Shown: positions 42,172-50,964, counted from the stretch's first letter. The stretch is 64,000 nucleotides of DNA from UBA5189 sp040389445 (GCA_040389445.1 JAZJZX010000014.1:1-64000); one strand, 5' to 3'. The notes: generated from the letters alone by a model not told the origin. Made by a program: numbers and translations.

Positions 42172-43410
42172 TCAGCCGCGGTCGTCGCGAATCGGGACGC
42201 CGCCCTTGATCACCACGACCGGGTCGGCCAGCGCCGTGACACTGGCCAGGGGGTCGGTGTCGACCGCGACGAGGTCGGCGAACCTCCCGACCTCAAGGCT
42301 GCCCACCCGATGCGACCAGCCCATCATCTCCGCCGCGTCGGTGGTGGCCGCGCGAATGACCGCCAGGGGTGACATCCCCAGCCGAACCATGATCGGGAAC
42401 TGGCGCGCGACGAACCTGTGGGGATAGACGCCGCTGTCGGTCCCGAACGCCATCCGCACGCCCGCGCGGAGTGCCCGCGTGAAGCCGGATCGCTGGGCTT
42501 CGGTGGTGGCGGTGTTCTTCTCGATCGTCTCGGTCGGCCAGCCGTCGCGTCGCCCGACCTCGTCGATCCAGTCGCCGTCGTAGACGTCGGCAACCATCCA
42601 GGTTCCGTGGGCGACCATCGCGTCGATCCCGGCGTCGTCGATGAGGGACGCATGTTCCACGGAGCGCACTCCACCCTCGGCCGCGATCCGGATGCCTCGC
42701 GCCCCATGCGCGTGCGCGGCCACGAACACGCCCAGCTCCGAGGCCCGCTCGACCGCGGCCTCGATCATGGGCGCGTCCAGTTCCACGTCGTCCACCCGGG
42801 TGCCACGGGTGAGCACCGCGCCGGTGACGATCAGCTTGATGACGTCCGCACCGCCGGCCACGAGCCGTCCGACGGTGTCGCGCATCTCGGCCGGGTCGCG
42901 AACCACGCCCTGTCGGAACACGCGCGGAATGCGAACCGAGGGATCGCCGGTGACCTCCCCACCGCCCCGTGGCCGCGTGATCATCGCGCCGGCACACTGC
43001 ATCCGAGGGCCGGCCACACCGCCGAGCTCGATCCGTCGGCGCAGCTCGACGTCCAGGAAGCCGCGGTAGGTCCCCACATCGCGCACGCTCGTGACGCCGG
43101 CGCGGAGGGTCGCGAGGGCATTGGCCTCGCCCGCCGCGAGCTCCGATTCGGCCGTCTCGTCGATCGATGGAATGCCGGCGAACTCGAGTTTGCCGATCAG
43201 GTGGGCATGGGTGTCGATCAATCCGGGCAGGACGGTGAGCCCGGGGAGATCGATGGTCCGTACCGCGCCGGCTTCGGGCCGCGACTCATCCGGGCCGAGA
43301 TGCGCCGCCACCACGCCGTCGCTGACCAGCAGGGATTGACCCGCGGTCGTCTCGCCAGACCGGGGGTCGAGGAGCCGGCCGGGGTTGATGAGCACGAGAT
43401 CAGGGGCCAC
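42172..43410 (-). CDS. Metal-dependent amidohydrolase (imidazolonepropionase/prolidase-like)
   Basis: A 412-residue TIM-barrel hydrolase. Metal ligands are visible in IDTHAHLIGK, the possible carbamylated or ligand Lys in DVIKLIVTGA, His in VAAHAHGARG and VEHASLIDD, and Asp in FGTDSGVYPH. The composite beta-sandwich (VLINPGRLLDPRSG, DLVAVDTDPLASVTAL) is complete. Relatives deacylate or dehydrolyse small amides and peptides. GTG start with TACGCT 6 nt upstream. It diverges from the SorC regulator, so it may belong to the same regulon as the FGGY kinase and the transporter. Confidence 0.88.
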   Translation of the reverse strand: MAPDLVLINPGRLLDPRSGETTAGQSLLVSDGVVAAHLGPDESRPEAGAVRTIDLPGLTVLPGLIDTHAHLIGKLEFAGIPSIDETAESELAAGEANALATLRAGVTSVRDVGTYRGFLDVELRRRIELGGVAGPRMQCAGAMITRPRGGGEVTGDPSVRIPRVFRQGVVRDPAEMRDTVGRLVAGGADVIKLIVTGAVLTRGTRVDDVELDAPMIEAAVERASELGVFVAAHAHGARGIRIAAEGGVRSVEHASLIDDAGIDAMVAHGTWMVADVYDGDWIDEVGRRDGWPTETIEKNTATTEAQRSGFTRALRAGVRMAFGTDSGVYPHRFVARQFPIMVRLGMSPLAVIRAATTDAAEMMGWSHRVGSLEVGRFADLVAVDTDPLASVTALADPVVVIKGGVPIRDDRG

Positions 43411-43416
43411 GGACAG

Positions 43417-43422
43417 AGCGTA
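43417..43422 (-). promoter_or_regulatory. -10-like hexamer of the amidohydrolase gene
   Basis: TACGCT on the minus strand, 6 nt before the GTG at 43410. Confidence 0.45.
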
Positions 43423-43476
43423 TCGGACGGACGCGGTTGACAGCGCGCGCCGCACACGCCACGATGGTCTCGTGAT

Positions 43477-43502
43477 GGCACAAATGAACGGCACATATGT
43501 GC
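43477..43502. promoter_or_regulatory. Candidate SorC operator with perfect palindrome
   Basis: The 12-bp palindrome GCACATATGTGC (43491-43502) is preceded by a direct half-copy, GGCACAAATG (43477-43486), 13 bp earlier. It lies in the 126-bp divergent gap between the amidohydrolase and SorC genes and is AT-richer than anything around it. SorC/LsrR-type regulators usually bind next to their own gene, so autoregulation plus control of the divergent gene is likely. Confidence 0.55.
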
Positions 43503-43536
43503 TACGGCGTCGACCTCGACAGGCACGGAACGGCAG

Positions 43537-44481
43537 ATGAGTCGGCCCGTTGACCTGGCCGCGCTCGTCCGCGTCAGCCGCATGTACTACGAACTCGGCG
43601 AAACGCAGGAGTCGATCGCTGCCTCGCTGGGTGTCACCCGGCCGCAGGTCTCCAAGCTGCTCAAGCAGGCACGGGTTCAGGGCGTCGTGGAAATTCGGAT
43701 CGTGGATCGGACCGAGCGGCCAAGTGACGTTGCGGCCGAACTCCAGCGGCGGTTCGGGCTTCGGGCGGTCCACGTCGCACCGGCGTTCAGCGGCTCGGAC
43801 GAGCGCACGCGACGCCGTGTCGGGCGACTGGCTGCGCAGGTCCTCGCCTCGGCGGTCCGGGACGGCATGGTCATCGGGATCGGCGACGGGTCGTCGGTCG
43901 CGGCGCTCGCCGATGAACTCGACCCGAGGTCGACGCCCGTGGCCGCCACGGTCGTGCCCCTGTGCGGAGGCTTCTGGGGCATGACCGGTGGGCGCGAGCC
44001 CTACCGTCGGATTGCCGAAGCGCTCGGTGCCACGGCCCACGGCCTGCTGGCGCCCGGGTTGCTGGACGATGCCGCGACGCGCAAGGCGCTCGGGGCCCAC
44101 GCCGGGATCCGTGAGGTCACGGATCTCTGGGATCGCCTCGATGTCGCCGTGTTCGGGATCGGCGCGCCCACCTGGAGCGCGGCGCTGGTCGGCGAGGATG
44201 CCTGGCGGGAGATTGAGTCGGGACACGCCGTCGGCGAGATCCTCATCGCTCCGTTCGACGCCGATGGGCGGTTCGTGGGCAGCGCACTCCGGGAACGGAC
44301 GATTGCGTGCGATGCCCGCCGCCTGAACCTCGTTCCAACCTCGATCGGGATCGCCAGCGGGCCGTCAAAGATCAGCCCGATTCTCGGTGCGCTCCGGGCG
44401 GGCGCGTTGAACATCCTGGTGACCGATGTCGAAACGGCGGAGCGGGTCCTCGCGCTGGCCGGGCCGGAGACGGGCTCGTGA
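43537..44481 (+). CDS. SorC/DeoR-family sugar-binding transcriptional regulator
   Basis: A 314-residue regulator. The N-terminal HTH is at about 25-50 (TQESIAASLGVTRPQVSKLLKQAR). The C-terminal effector domain has the SIS-like GIGDGSSVAAL and the FGIGAPTW segment of SorC/LsrR proteins, which bind phosphorylated sugars. It is first gene of a five-gene operon with an FGGY kinase (start overlapping by GTGA), matching the LsrR-LsrK logic in which the kinase makes the inducer. It probably represses the operon and the divergent amidohydrolase gene. Confidence 0.9.
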   Translation: MSRPVDLAALVRVSRMYYELGETQESIAASLGVTRPQVSKLLKQARVQGVVEIRIVDRTERPSDVAAELQRRFGLRAVHVAPAFSGSDERTRRRVGRLAAQVLASAVRDGMVIGIGDGSSVAALADELDPRSTPVAATVVPLCGGFWGMTGGREPYRRIAEALGATAHGLLAPGLLDDAATRKALGAHAGIREVTDLWDRLDVAVFGIGAPTWSAALVGEDAWREIESGHAVGEILIAPFDADGRFVGSALRERTIACDARRLNLVPTSIGIASGPSKISPILGALRAGALNILVTDVETAERVLALAGPETGS

Positions 44482-45938
44482 CCGCTCGACCGACTGCGTT
44501 CCTGGGCATCGACATCGGCTCGTCCGAACTCAGGTGCGGCCTGATCACGGCAGATGGCCGGCTTCTCGGGCTCGAGCGGGCTTGGCACGACATGACGGTG
44601 GACGCAGATCGAGGCCGCGCCGAACAGGATCCCGACGCCTGGTGGTCGGGGATGGTCGGGGCCGTGCGTACGCTTGCGGGCCGCGTCGACGTCGACGTGG
44701 CCGGTATCGGGGTGGACGGCCACGGGCCGACGATGACCGCCGTGGACGGGCGCGGCCAACCAACCAGGCCCGCGATCACGTGGCTTGATCAGCGGGCCGC
44801 CGCCGAGCAGGCGGAGCTCGCTGCGGCCACGGGTCTGGAGGGCTGGGCACTCGGTGTGCTTCCGGCGGCACTCTGGCTGGAACGCCACGAGCCCGAGACC
44901 GCCGCCCGGACGCACTGGTACCTGAACACCTGGGAAGCGATGACGCTTCGCCTGACCGGCCAGGCACGCACGAGCCTGGTCCCGGGGCAGGTCTGGCCTT
45001 CTGCCGACGCGCTCGCTGCCCTCGGCCTTCCTCGACGCCGGATGGCCGAGCCGGTCGAGGCCGGTCGGGTGGTTGGGCGGCTCAGTGCGGATGCCGCCTC
45101 GGCCCTGGGACTCTCGACCGGCATTCCGGTCGTGGCCGGCGTGGTGGACGCCTTCGCGAGCTTCCACGGCGGCCGCATGCTCGAACCAGGCGACGCCATC
45201 GACGTCGGTGGTTCGGCGGGTGGCTTCGGGGTGTATTGGGATCGACCGATCGTGGCGGCAGGCTCGTTCTCCACGCCCGCGCCGCTGGATGGGCTGCACA
45301 GCGTTGGCGGTGCCATGGCCGCGACCGGCAAGGCCGTCGAATGGCTGCGTGACGCGATCCTGGGCGGCGACCGGTCGGCCGACCGGTTGATCGACGAGGC
45401 CGCCGGGGTGCCCCCGGGCGCCGATGGCCTGATCTTCCTGCCGTACCTCACGGGCGAGCGATCGCCGATCTGGGATCCCGAGGCTCGCGGGGCGTTCGTC
45501 GGCCTGACCCTTCAGCATGGGCGAGCCCATCTGACGCGGGCGGTCCTCGAGGCGTCGGCGCTGGCCATCCGGCACGTCGCGGAGCCGATCCTCGGCGCGG
45601 GCGTCCGGGTCCGCACCATGCGCATCGCCGGGGGGCCGGCCCGAAGCACGGCGTGGAACCAGATCAAGGCGGATGTCACGGGCTTCGCGGTCGAGGTCCC
45701 GCGGATCCTCGAAACGGCCGTCGCCGGGTCGGCCATCCTCGCCGCCGCCGGAACGGGAGCCCATCCCGATCTGCGCTCCGCGATCCGCGCGATGACGGCG
45801 ATCGAGCAGCGCCTCGATCCGAATCCCGATCGGAGGGCCATCTACGACGCTGCCTACGCCGCCTATACGGCCATCCACCCGGCGGTATCCCCGATCCTGC
45901 ACCAGCTCCGGGCCCATCACGCCGCGGTCGGTCGATGA
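44478..45938 (+). CDS. FGGY-family carbohydrate kinase
   Basis: A 486-residue kinase. ATPase-fold N-half FLGIDIGSSELRCGLI, the catalytic-Asp region VDGHGPTMTAVD, the hinge signature LPYLTGERSPIWDPEARGAFVGL and the C-half adenosine loop RIAGGPARSTAWNQIKADVTG are all present. It resembles xylulokinase/LsrK-type enzymes that phosphorylate pentoses, polyols or AI-2-like sugars. It overlaps both neighbours by 4 nt. A kinase beside a NitT/TauT-type rather than a sugar-type transporter is unusual. Confidence 0.88.
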   Translation: MTARPTAFLGIDIGSSELRCGLITADGRLLGLERAWHDMTVDADRGRAEQDPDAWWSGMVGAVRTLAGRVDVDVAGIGVDGHGPTMTAVDGRGQPTRPAITWLDQRAAAEQAELAAATGLEGWALGVLPAALWLERHEPETAARTHWYLNTWEAMTLRLTGQARTSLVPGQVWPSADALAALGLPRRRMAEPVEAGRVVGRLSADAASALGLSTGIPVVAGVVDAFASFHGGRMLEPGDAIDVGGSAGGFGVYWDRPIVAAGSFSTPAPLDGLHSVGGAMAATGKAVEWLRDAILGGDRSADRLIDEAAGVPPGADGLIFLPYLTGERSPIWDPEARGAFVGLTLQHGRAHLTRAVLEASALAIRHVAEPILGAGVRVRTMRIAGGPARSTAWNQIKADVTGFAVEVPRILETAVAGSAILAAAGTGAHPDLRSAIRAMTAIEQRLDPNPDRRAIYDAAYAAYTAIHPAVSPILHQLRAHHAAVGR

Positions 45939-46732
45939 CGACTGCGACGCACGGGCTGATCGAATCGCGAGGGCGGATCGAGCTGCGCGACCTGTCCCTG
46001 TCCTTCCCGCGCCGTGGGGCGGAACCGTTGCGGGTCCTCGATCGCGTGAACCTCACCGTTGCCGGCGGGGAGATCGTGACCCTGATCGGACCGAACGGCT
46101 GCGGCAAGAGCTCGCTCCTGCGGGTCGTGGCAGGGCTGATCCGGCCCGACGCCGGCACCGCGCGTCTGGGCGGCAGCCCGATCACCCGGCCGGACCCGCG
46201 CATCGGCCTCGTCTTCCAGGAACCGAGGCTGCTGCCGTGGCGAACCGTCGCCGCCAACGTCGGCTATCCGCTGGAGCTGGCCGGCGTTCGCGGCACCGAG
46301 CGCGCGGAACGCGTGTCCGAAGCGCTGGAGCGGGTCGGCCTCACCGGGTCCGCCGATTCGCGGCCGGGAAACCTCTCGGGCGGCATGCGCCAGCGAGCGT
46401 CCCTCGCCCGCGCCCTCGTACTCGAACCCGACGTCCTGCTGCTGGACGAGCCGTTCAGTGCCCTCGATTCGATCACCCGTGACCGCTTCAACGTCGAGTT
46501 GCTGGAACTCTGGGGCCGCCTCAGGACGACGATCCTGATCGTCACCCACAGCATCCCCGAGGCCATCTTCCTCGGCGATCGGGTCGTGGTGCTGTCCAGC
46601 CGCCCGGGCCGCGTCGTCGCGGACATCGCGGTGCCGCTGTCGTCACCTCGGACGCTGGACGACCTCGATGCCGCCGTCGTGTCGGCGACGGCGCGCGACA
46701 TCCGCGCGCACCTGGACGCGGATGCCGCATGA
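45935..46732 (+). CDS. NitT/TauT-type ABC transporter ATP-binding protein
   Basis: A 265-residue ATPase. Walker A GPNGCGKSS, Q-loop GLVFQEPRLLPWRTV (the LLPW variant typical of the SsuB/TauB group), signature LSGGMRQRASLARAL, Walker B LLLDEPFSALD and H-loop VTHSIPEA are intact. The start overlaps the kinase stop (ATGA), and its stop overlaps the permease start. Confidence 0.92.
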   Translation: MTTATHGLIESRGRIELRDLSLSFPRRGAEPLRVLDRVNLTVAGGEIVTLIGPNGCGKSSLLRVVAGLIRPDAGTARLGGSPITRPDPRIGLVFQEPRLLPWRTVAANVGYPLELAGVRGTERAERVSEALERVGLTGSADSRPGNLSGGMRQRASLARALVLEPDVLLLDEPFSALDSITRDRFNVELLELWGRLRTTILIVTHSIPEAIFLGDRVVVLSSRPGRVVADIAVPLSSPRTLDDLDAAVVSATARDIRAHLDADAA

Positions 46733-47475
46733 GGTCCACCACCATGCTCTCGGTCGTCGGCGGCGTCGCGTTCCTGCTCCTCTGGAAGCTCATCGTCGTG
46801 GTGGGTGGCTACCCGGTCTTCATCCTGCCGCCACCGGAGATCGTCGGCGCGCGCCTCCTGAGCGGCTGGGCCAGCGGCCAGATCGGACCGCATGCCGCGG
46901 CAACGCTGGTTGAGGTCGCGCTCGGGTTCGGCGCCGGTGCGGCACTCGGGCTGATCGCCGGGTACGGGCTCGGGCGATCGTCGATCGTTGCCCGGGTCGT
47001 GTCGCCGTATCTCGTTGCGGCACAGGCGACCCCGATCCTCGCCCTCGCACCCGTGCTCGCGTTGTGGTTCGGTCCGGGTCTGCTGGGCAAGGTCGTGATC
47101 GCCGCGCTGATCGTGTTCTTCCCGGTGGCCGTGTCCGCGATGGTCGGCATCCGATCCGTGGACACGGGTCTGCTCGAGCTCGGGCGAAGCCTGCGGGCCA
47201 CGCCTCGCCAGGTCCTCCTGACGCTGGAAATCCCTGCCGCGCTGCCGTCGATCTTTGGCGGTCTGCGGATCGGGATCACCCTTGCCGTGGTCGGGGCGAT
47301 CGTGGGCGAGTGGGCCGGCGCGGAGCGGGGCCTCGGCGTTCTCGTGAACATCGCCCGCGGCAGCCTGTTCGACATCCCGCTGATGTTCGCCACGCTGGTC
47401 ACCATCGCCGCGTTCGGGGTGGCGTTGTACCTCATCGTCGTCATGGTCGAGCGTCGCCTCGTGCGCGCACGCTGA
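46729..47475 (+). CDS. NitT/TauT-type ABC transporter permease
   Basis: A 248-residue permease with six helices. The EAA loop (LLELGRSLRATPRQVLLTLEIPAALPS) and the closing GERGL-like ERGLGVLV segment match SsuC/TauC/ThiX permeases. It forms the homodimeric channel for the binding protein encoded next. Confidence 0.92.
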   Translation: MRSTTMLSVVGGVAFLLLWKLIVVVGGYPVFILPPPEIVGARLLSGWASGQIGPHAAATLVEVALGFGAGAALGLIAGYGLGRSSIVARVVSPYLVAAQATPILALAPVLALWFGPGLLGKVVIAALIVFFPVAVSAMVGIRSVDTGLLELGRSLRATPRQVLLTLEIPAALPSIFGGLRIGITLAVVGAIVGEWAGAERGLGVLVNIARGSLFDIPLMFATLVTIAAFGVALYLIVVMVERRLVRAR

Positions 47476-47498
47476 CCCCAAGCCCACAAGGAGTTCCC

Positions 47499-48527
47499 GT
47501 GAACCGCCGCATCTCCGTTGCTTTCGGACTCGTCGTCGCGCTGCTCGTCACCGCCTGCGGCGGCGGTGGATCCGTGTCCCCCTCCGGATCCGTGGCGCCG
47601 TCCTCGACCGCCCAGGTTCGGCAGGCCCTGACCGTCGGACTCGGGTACATCCCGAGCGTCCAGTTCGCGCCGTTCTACCTCGCCGACCAGGCGGGCTACT
47701 ACCGCGACGCCGGCCTGGATGTCACCTTCCAGAACAAGATCGACCCGGACCTCGTGACGCTGGTGGGGCAGGGCAGCATCGACGTCGGCCTGGCCGACGG
47801 AACGAGCCTGATCCCCGCGGTCAGCCAGGGCATCCCGGTCCGCTACATCGCCACGATCTATCGCGATTTTCCGTCGATCGTGTTCTCCAGGACGGCATCA
47901 GGAATTGCGACCGCGGCCGATCTCAAAGGAAAGAAGATCGGGATCCCGGGTCGGTACGGATCGTCCTGGATCATGCTCCAGGCCCTGCTCGGATCAGCGA
48001 ACCTGACACCCGACGATGTCGAGATCGTGGAGTATCCGGACTTCGGTCAGGGTGCCGCCGTCCAGCAGGGCGCCGTGGACGCTGCCACTGGTTTTGCCAA
48101 CAACGAGCCCGTCCAGTTGCAGCTCGCCGGCATTCCGACCACCGTCCTGCATGTCGATCAGATCGTTCCGCTCCCGGGCCCCGGGCTCATCAGCGGCACC
48201 GCGACGCTGTCCTCGAAGCAACCGGCGATTGCAGCGTTCGTGAAGGCGACACTGCGGGCGATGCAGGACATCGCCACCAATCCGGAGAAGGGCCTCGATG
48301 CGGCCATTACGGCGGTGCCGGACCTGGCCTCGGATCGAGCGACCCAGAAGGCGATCCTCGAGGCGACCGTCGCCGCGTGGCAGGGTGCCGGATCGGGCGC
48401 GCCGGCGCTGGGCGCCATTGACAGCGCCAGCTGGTCTGCGTCGCTCGAGTTCATGACCACGCTCGGACTGGTTCCGAACCCGGTCAAGGTCGAGGATCTG
48501 ATCCGGAGCGACCTGCTGCCGCGTTGA
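47499..48527 (+). CDS. NMT1/THI5-like ABC substrate-binding lipoprotein
   Basis: A 342-residue lipoprotein. The lipobox LLVTACGG follows a short signal peptide. The mature domain starts VGLGYIPSVQFAPFYLADQAGYYRDAGLDV, the hallmark of the NMT1/ThiY/TauA class. LADGTSLIPAVSQGIPV and KKIGIPGRYGSS follow. ThiY relatives bind pyrimidine precursors of thiamine; others bind sulfonates, nitrate or riboflavin. GTG start with AAGGAG 6 nt upstream. The FGGY kinase in the operon argues for a polyol-bearing ligand, but this is speculative. Confidence 0.9.
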   Translation: MNRRISVAFGLVVALLVTACGGGGSVSPSGSVAPSSTAQVRQALTVGLGYIPSVQFAPFYLADQAGYYRDAGLDVTFQNKIDPDLVTLVGQGSIDVGLADGTSLIPAVSQGIPVRYIATIYRDFPSIVFSRTASGIATAADLKGKKIGIPGRYGSSWIMLQALLGSANLTPDDVEIVEYPDFGQGAAVQQGAVDAATGFANNEPVQLQLAGIPTTVLHVDQIVPLPGPGLISGTATLSSKQPAIAAFVKATLRAMQDIATNPEKGLDAAITAVPDLASDRATQKAILEATVAAWQGAGSGAPALGAIDSASWSASLEFMTTLGLVPNPVKVEDLIRSDLLPR

Positions 48528-48562
48528 CGGTGAGGATGGCCTCTGTGGCGAGGTCGGTGGTT

Positions 48563-48677
48563 CGCGGTGACCGCGGCGACCTCAGCGCGTCGCGGTTACC
48601 GCGGCGACTGCTGCGATCGCGGTTACCGCGCCGGCTTCAGCGCGTCGCGGTTACCGCGGCGACTGCTGCGATCGCGG
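48563..48677. repeat. Palindrome array CGCGGTNACCGCG and 41-bp duplication in a convergent gap
   Basis: Four copies of the odd palindrome CGCGGTNACCGCG lie at 48563, 48591, 48618 and 48646, spaced 28, 27 and 28 bp. A perfect 41-bp direct repeat (48582-48622 and 48637-48677) contains two of them; its second copy encodes the last 13 residues of the glutaredoxin-like gene. Each palindrome can form a short hairpin on both strands. Confidence 0.8.
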
Positions 48678-48927
48678 CGTCGAGGTCGTCGTCCGACGGC
48701 TCCGTGACCACGCGGGCGGGGTTCCCGAGATCCCCGATGAGGATGGTCGGGGTGACCCGGTTGCCGTTGTTGTACGAACGGTTGAGCGCGTCGGCGTCCG
48801 CATCGAACTCGACATTGCGATAGGTGTACTCGATCCCGCGGGCGTCAAGGTGGGCACGCGACCGAATCGTGTCTTCGCAGGTATCGCGACCGAGGATGAG
48901 GATCGGCGGATAGCGGAGGGCATGCAT
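48637..48927 (-). CDS. Glutaredoxin-like protein
   Basis: A 96-residue thioredoxin-fold protein. The active-site region reads GRDTCEDTIRSRAHLD: a single Cys followed by Glu-Asp-Thr, a monothiol-like CxxT arrangement. GNRVTPTILIGD holds the cis-Pro and GSH/mycothiol-contact strand. It resembles NrdH/mycoredoxin-type small redoxins. It starts 16 nt after the zinc-ribbon gene, third in a helicase operon. The C-terminal residues AAIAAVAAVTATR come from a duplicated repeat. Partner and thiol are unknown. Confidence 0.78.
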   Translation of the reverse strand: MHALRYPPILILGRDTCEDTIRSRAHLDARGIEYTYRNVEFDADADALNRSYNNGNRVTPTILIGDLGNPARVVTEPSDDDLDAAIAAVAAVTATR

Positions 48928-48943
48928 GGCGACGTAGTGTGCC

Positions 48944-49225
48944 TCAGGCGTCGAAGCGCGGTGACTCACCGCGGGCAGCCGCGCTGGCGGCTGCGAGGAC
49001 GATGTCCCGGAGCGCTTGCTCGGCGGCCACGAGGCCGCACCCGGCGCAGGCAATGATCGGGTGGCCGACGGGCTCGAGGCCGTCATCGGGTGGGTGCAGA
49101 CCCTGGAGATGCAGCCCTGAAGGGTCGATCACGACCCGATCGTGCGCCCGAACCGGACTGTCGATCTGCCACGCCGCGCCGGGGCTCTGACACGCGGGAC
49201 AGAGCGGAACGGCGCTCGCGCTCAC
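48944..49225 (-). CDS. Small zinc-ribbon-like protein coupled to the helicase gene
   Basis: A 93-residue protein with two CxxC knuckles (LCPACQSPG and IACAGCGLVA) about 50 residues apart, a likely single zinc ribbon. Its GTG start overlaps the helicase stop (GTGA), which fixes the start and implies coupling. The C-terminal 30 residues form a helix (EQALRDIVLAAASAAARG). Co-expression with an RNA helicase suggests an RNA or ribosome context. No family recognised. Confidence 0.7.
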   Translation of the reverse strand: MSASAVPLCPACQSPGAAWQIDSPVRAHDRVVIDPSGLHLQGLHPPDDGLEPVGHPIIACAGCGLVAAEQALRDIVLAAASAAARGESPRFDA

Positions 49226-50964
49226 CGGCGGCGACCGCGGGACGGTGCCGACGGTCGAGACTCTGCATTCGGGCGATTGCCCCAGGGCCGGGGGTTCGAG
49301 GGCTGCCCCTCCGTCGACCGGGCGATGCGCTCGCCCGGCAGGACCACATGCTGCCCAATCGGCGGGCGGTTGTGTGCCGCGGCGGGCCGGCCCGGCGCCG
49401 CCGTCGGTCGGCCCGGCGCCGCCATTGGTCGGCCCGGCGCCGCCATTGGTCGTCCCGGCCCCGAGGCCGGGTTGCCGTGGCCGAGGTGGGACCGGGCAGG
49501 GCTCGTCTGTGGGCGAGTGCCGAACCCGGGTCGCGCCGGCCCGGATGCGTGTCGACTCTGGGCGGATGGCCAACTGCCGCCGCTCGGATGCGTGCGCCGC
49601 GGGGGCATCGATGGGCGGGGACCCGGTCCGCCGATGGTGCGCAGGCGAATTGGCTCGGGTCGGATGGCTCGATCCGGCTCGTAGCCCGGGATCACCTCAA
49701 CATCGATGGCTCGACCGAGCAGCGTCTCGATGTCCCGAAGCAGCCGCGATTCGTCCACGCAGACCAGGGAGATTGCATCTCCCATCGTGCCGGCGCGGCC
49801 CGTCCGGCCGATTCGATGGACGTAGTCCTCGGGAACCATGGGCAGTTCGTAGTTGACGACGTGTGGGAGCTCCTCGATGTCGATGCCGCGTGCCGCGACT
49901 TCGGTCGCGACGAGGATCGCGACCCTGCCGGCCTTGAAGTCGGACAGGGCGCGGACCCGCTGGTTCTGGCTCCGGTTGCCGTGGATGGCGGCGGCCGTGA
50001 TGCCGTCCTTCTGGAGCTGCTCGGCCAGGCGATTGGCGCCGTGCTTGGTGCGCGTGAAGACGAGGGCCTGGTCGATGCGCCCGGACGCCACGAGCTCCCG
50101 GAGGAGGTCGCGCTTGCGCTCCCGGTCCACGCGGATGACCAGCTGGCGGACCAGTTGGGTGGCGGTGTTCCGCGGCGTCACCTGGACGGCGGCGGGGTTG
50201 TGGAGGAAGGCGTCGGCGAGGCCCCGGATCTCATCCGAGAACGTGGCCGAGAAGAGCAGGTTCTGCCGCTGGGGCGGAAGGATCGCGAGAATCTTGCGGA
50301 TATCCCGGATGAAGCCCATATCCAGCATGCGATCTGCCTCGTCGAGGACGAGGATCTCGACCGCACTCAGGTCGATGGTGCCCTGGCCGATGTGATCGAG
50401 GAGGCGACCCGGCGTAGCGACGACCATCTCGGCCCCGCCCCGAAGGGCGCGGAACTGGGCGTCATAGCCGACGCCGCCGTAGATCGGCACGGATCGGATG
50501 GGTCGCTGTGCGCCGTAGACGCGGACGCTCTCCTCGACCTGGAGCGCGAGTTCGCGGGTCGGGACCAGGACGAGGACGCGAACCGGTCGACGCGGGGCAC
50601 GGCGACCCGGTGCCATGCCCGGTGCCATCGCCGGTGCATTGCCCGGTGCATTGCCCGGTGTAAGGCCCGGTCTCAGGCCCGGTGTCAGGCCCGGTGCCGT
50701 GCCCGGCCCGCGATGAACCCGACCGCCGGGACCGCCAACAGGGGTCTGCTCGGCGACTTGCTGCGGCGTGGCATTGAGCCGCTGCAGGATCGGCAATACG
50801 AATGCGGCCGTCTTGCCGGTCCCCGTCTGGGCGCCGGCGAGGACGTCGCGGCCCTCGAGGACGAGGGGGATGGCCTCGGCCTGGACGGGGGTGGGCTCGG
50901 TGTAGCCCTGATCCGCGACAGCGCGGAGGAGCTCGGGCGACAGCCCGAGTTGATCGAAGGACAC
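49222..50964 (-). CDS. DEAD-box RNA helicase with repeat insert and long tail
   Basis: A 580-residue helicase with all core motifs (AQTGTGKT, PTRELALQ, LDEADRML, FSATFSD, ATEVAARGID, HRIGRTGRAG). Between motifs I and Ia there is an insert of about 45 residues made of APG/TPG repeats (GTAPGLTPGLRPGLTPG...). The C-terminal 160 residues are disordered and basic, with a GRPMAAPGRPTAAP-type repeat, probably an RNA-binding tail. The start is a GTG with no near RBS. It heads an operon with a zinc ribbon and a redoxin. It is paralogous to the helicase at 39548. Confidence 0.92.
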   Translation of the reverse strand: MSFDQLGLSPELLRAVADQGYTEPTPVQAEAIPLVLEGRDVLAGAQTGTGKTAAFVLPILQRLNATPQQVAEQTPVGGPGGRVHRGPGTAPGLTPGLRPGLTPGNAPGNAPAMAPGMAPGRRAPRRPVRVLVLVPTRELALQVEESVRVYGAQRPIRSVPIYGGVGYDAQFRALRGGAEMVVATPGRLLDHIGQGTIDLSAVEILVLDEADRMLDMGFIRDIRKILAILPPQRQNLLFSATFSDEIRGLADAFLHNPAAVQVTPRNTATQLVRQLVIRVDRERKRDLLRELVASGRIDQALVFTRTKHGANRLAEQLQKDGITAAAIHGNRSQNQRVRALSDFKAGRVAILVATEVAARGIDIEELPHVVNYELPMVPEDYVHRIGRTGRAGTMGDAISLVCVDESRLLRDIETLLGRAIDVEVIPGYEPDRAIRPEPIRLRTIGGPGPRPSMPPRRTHPSGGSWPSAQSRHASGPARPGFGTRPQTSPARSHLGHGNPASGPGRPMAAPGRPMAAPGRPTAAPGRPAAAHNRPPIGQHVVLPGERIARSTEGQPSNPRPWGNRPNAESRPSAPSRGRRR

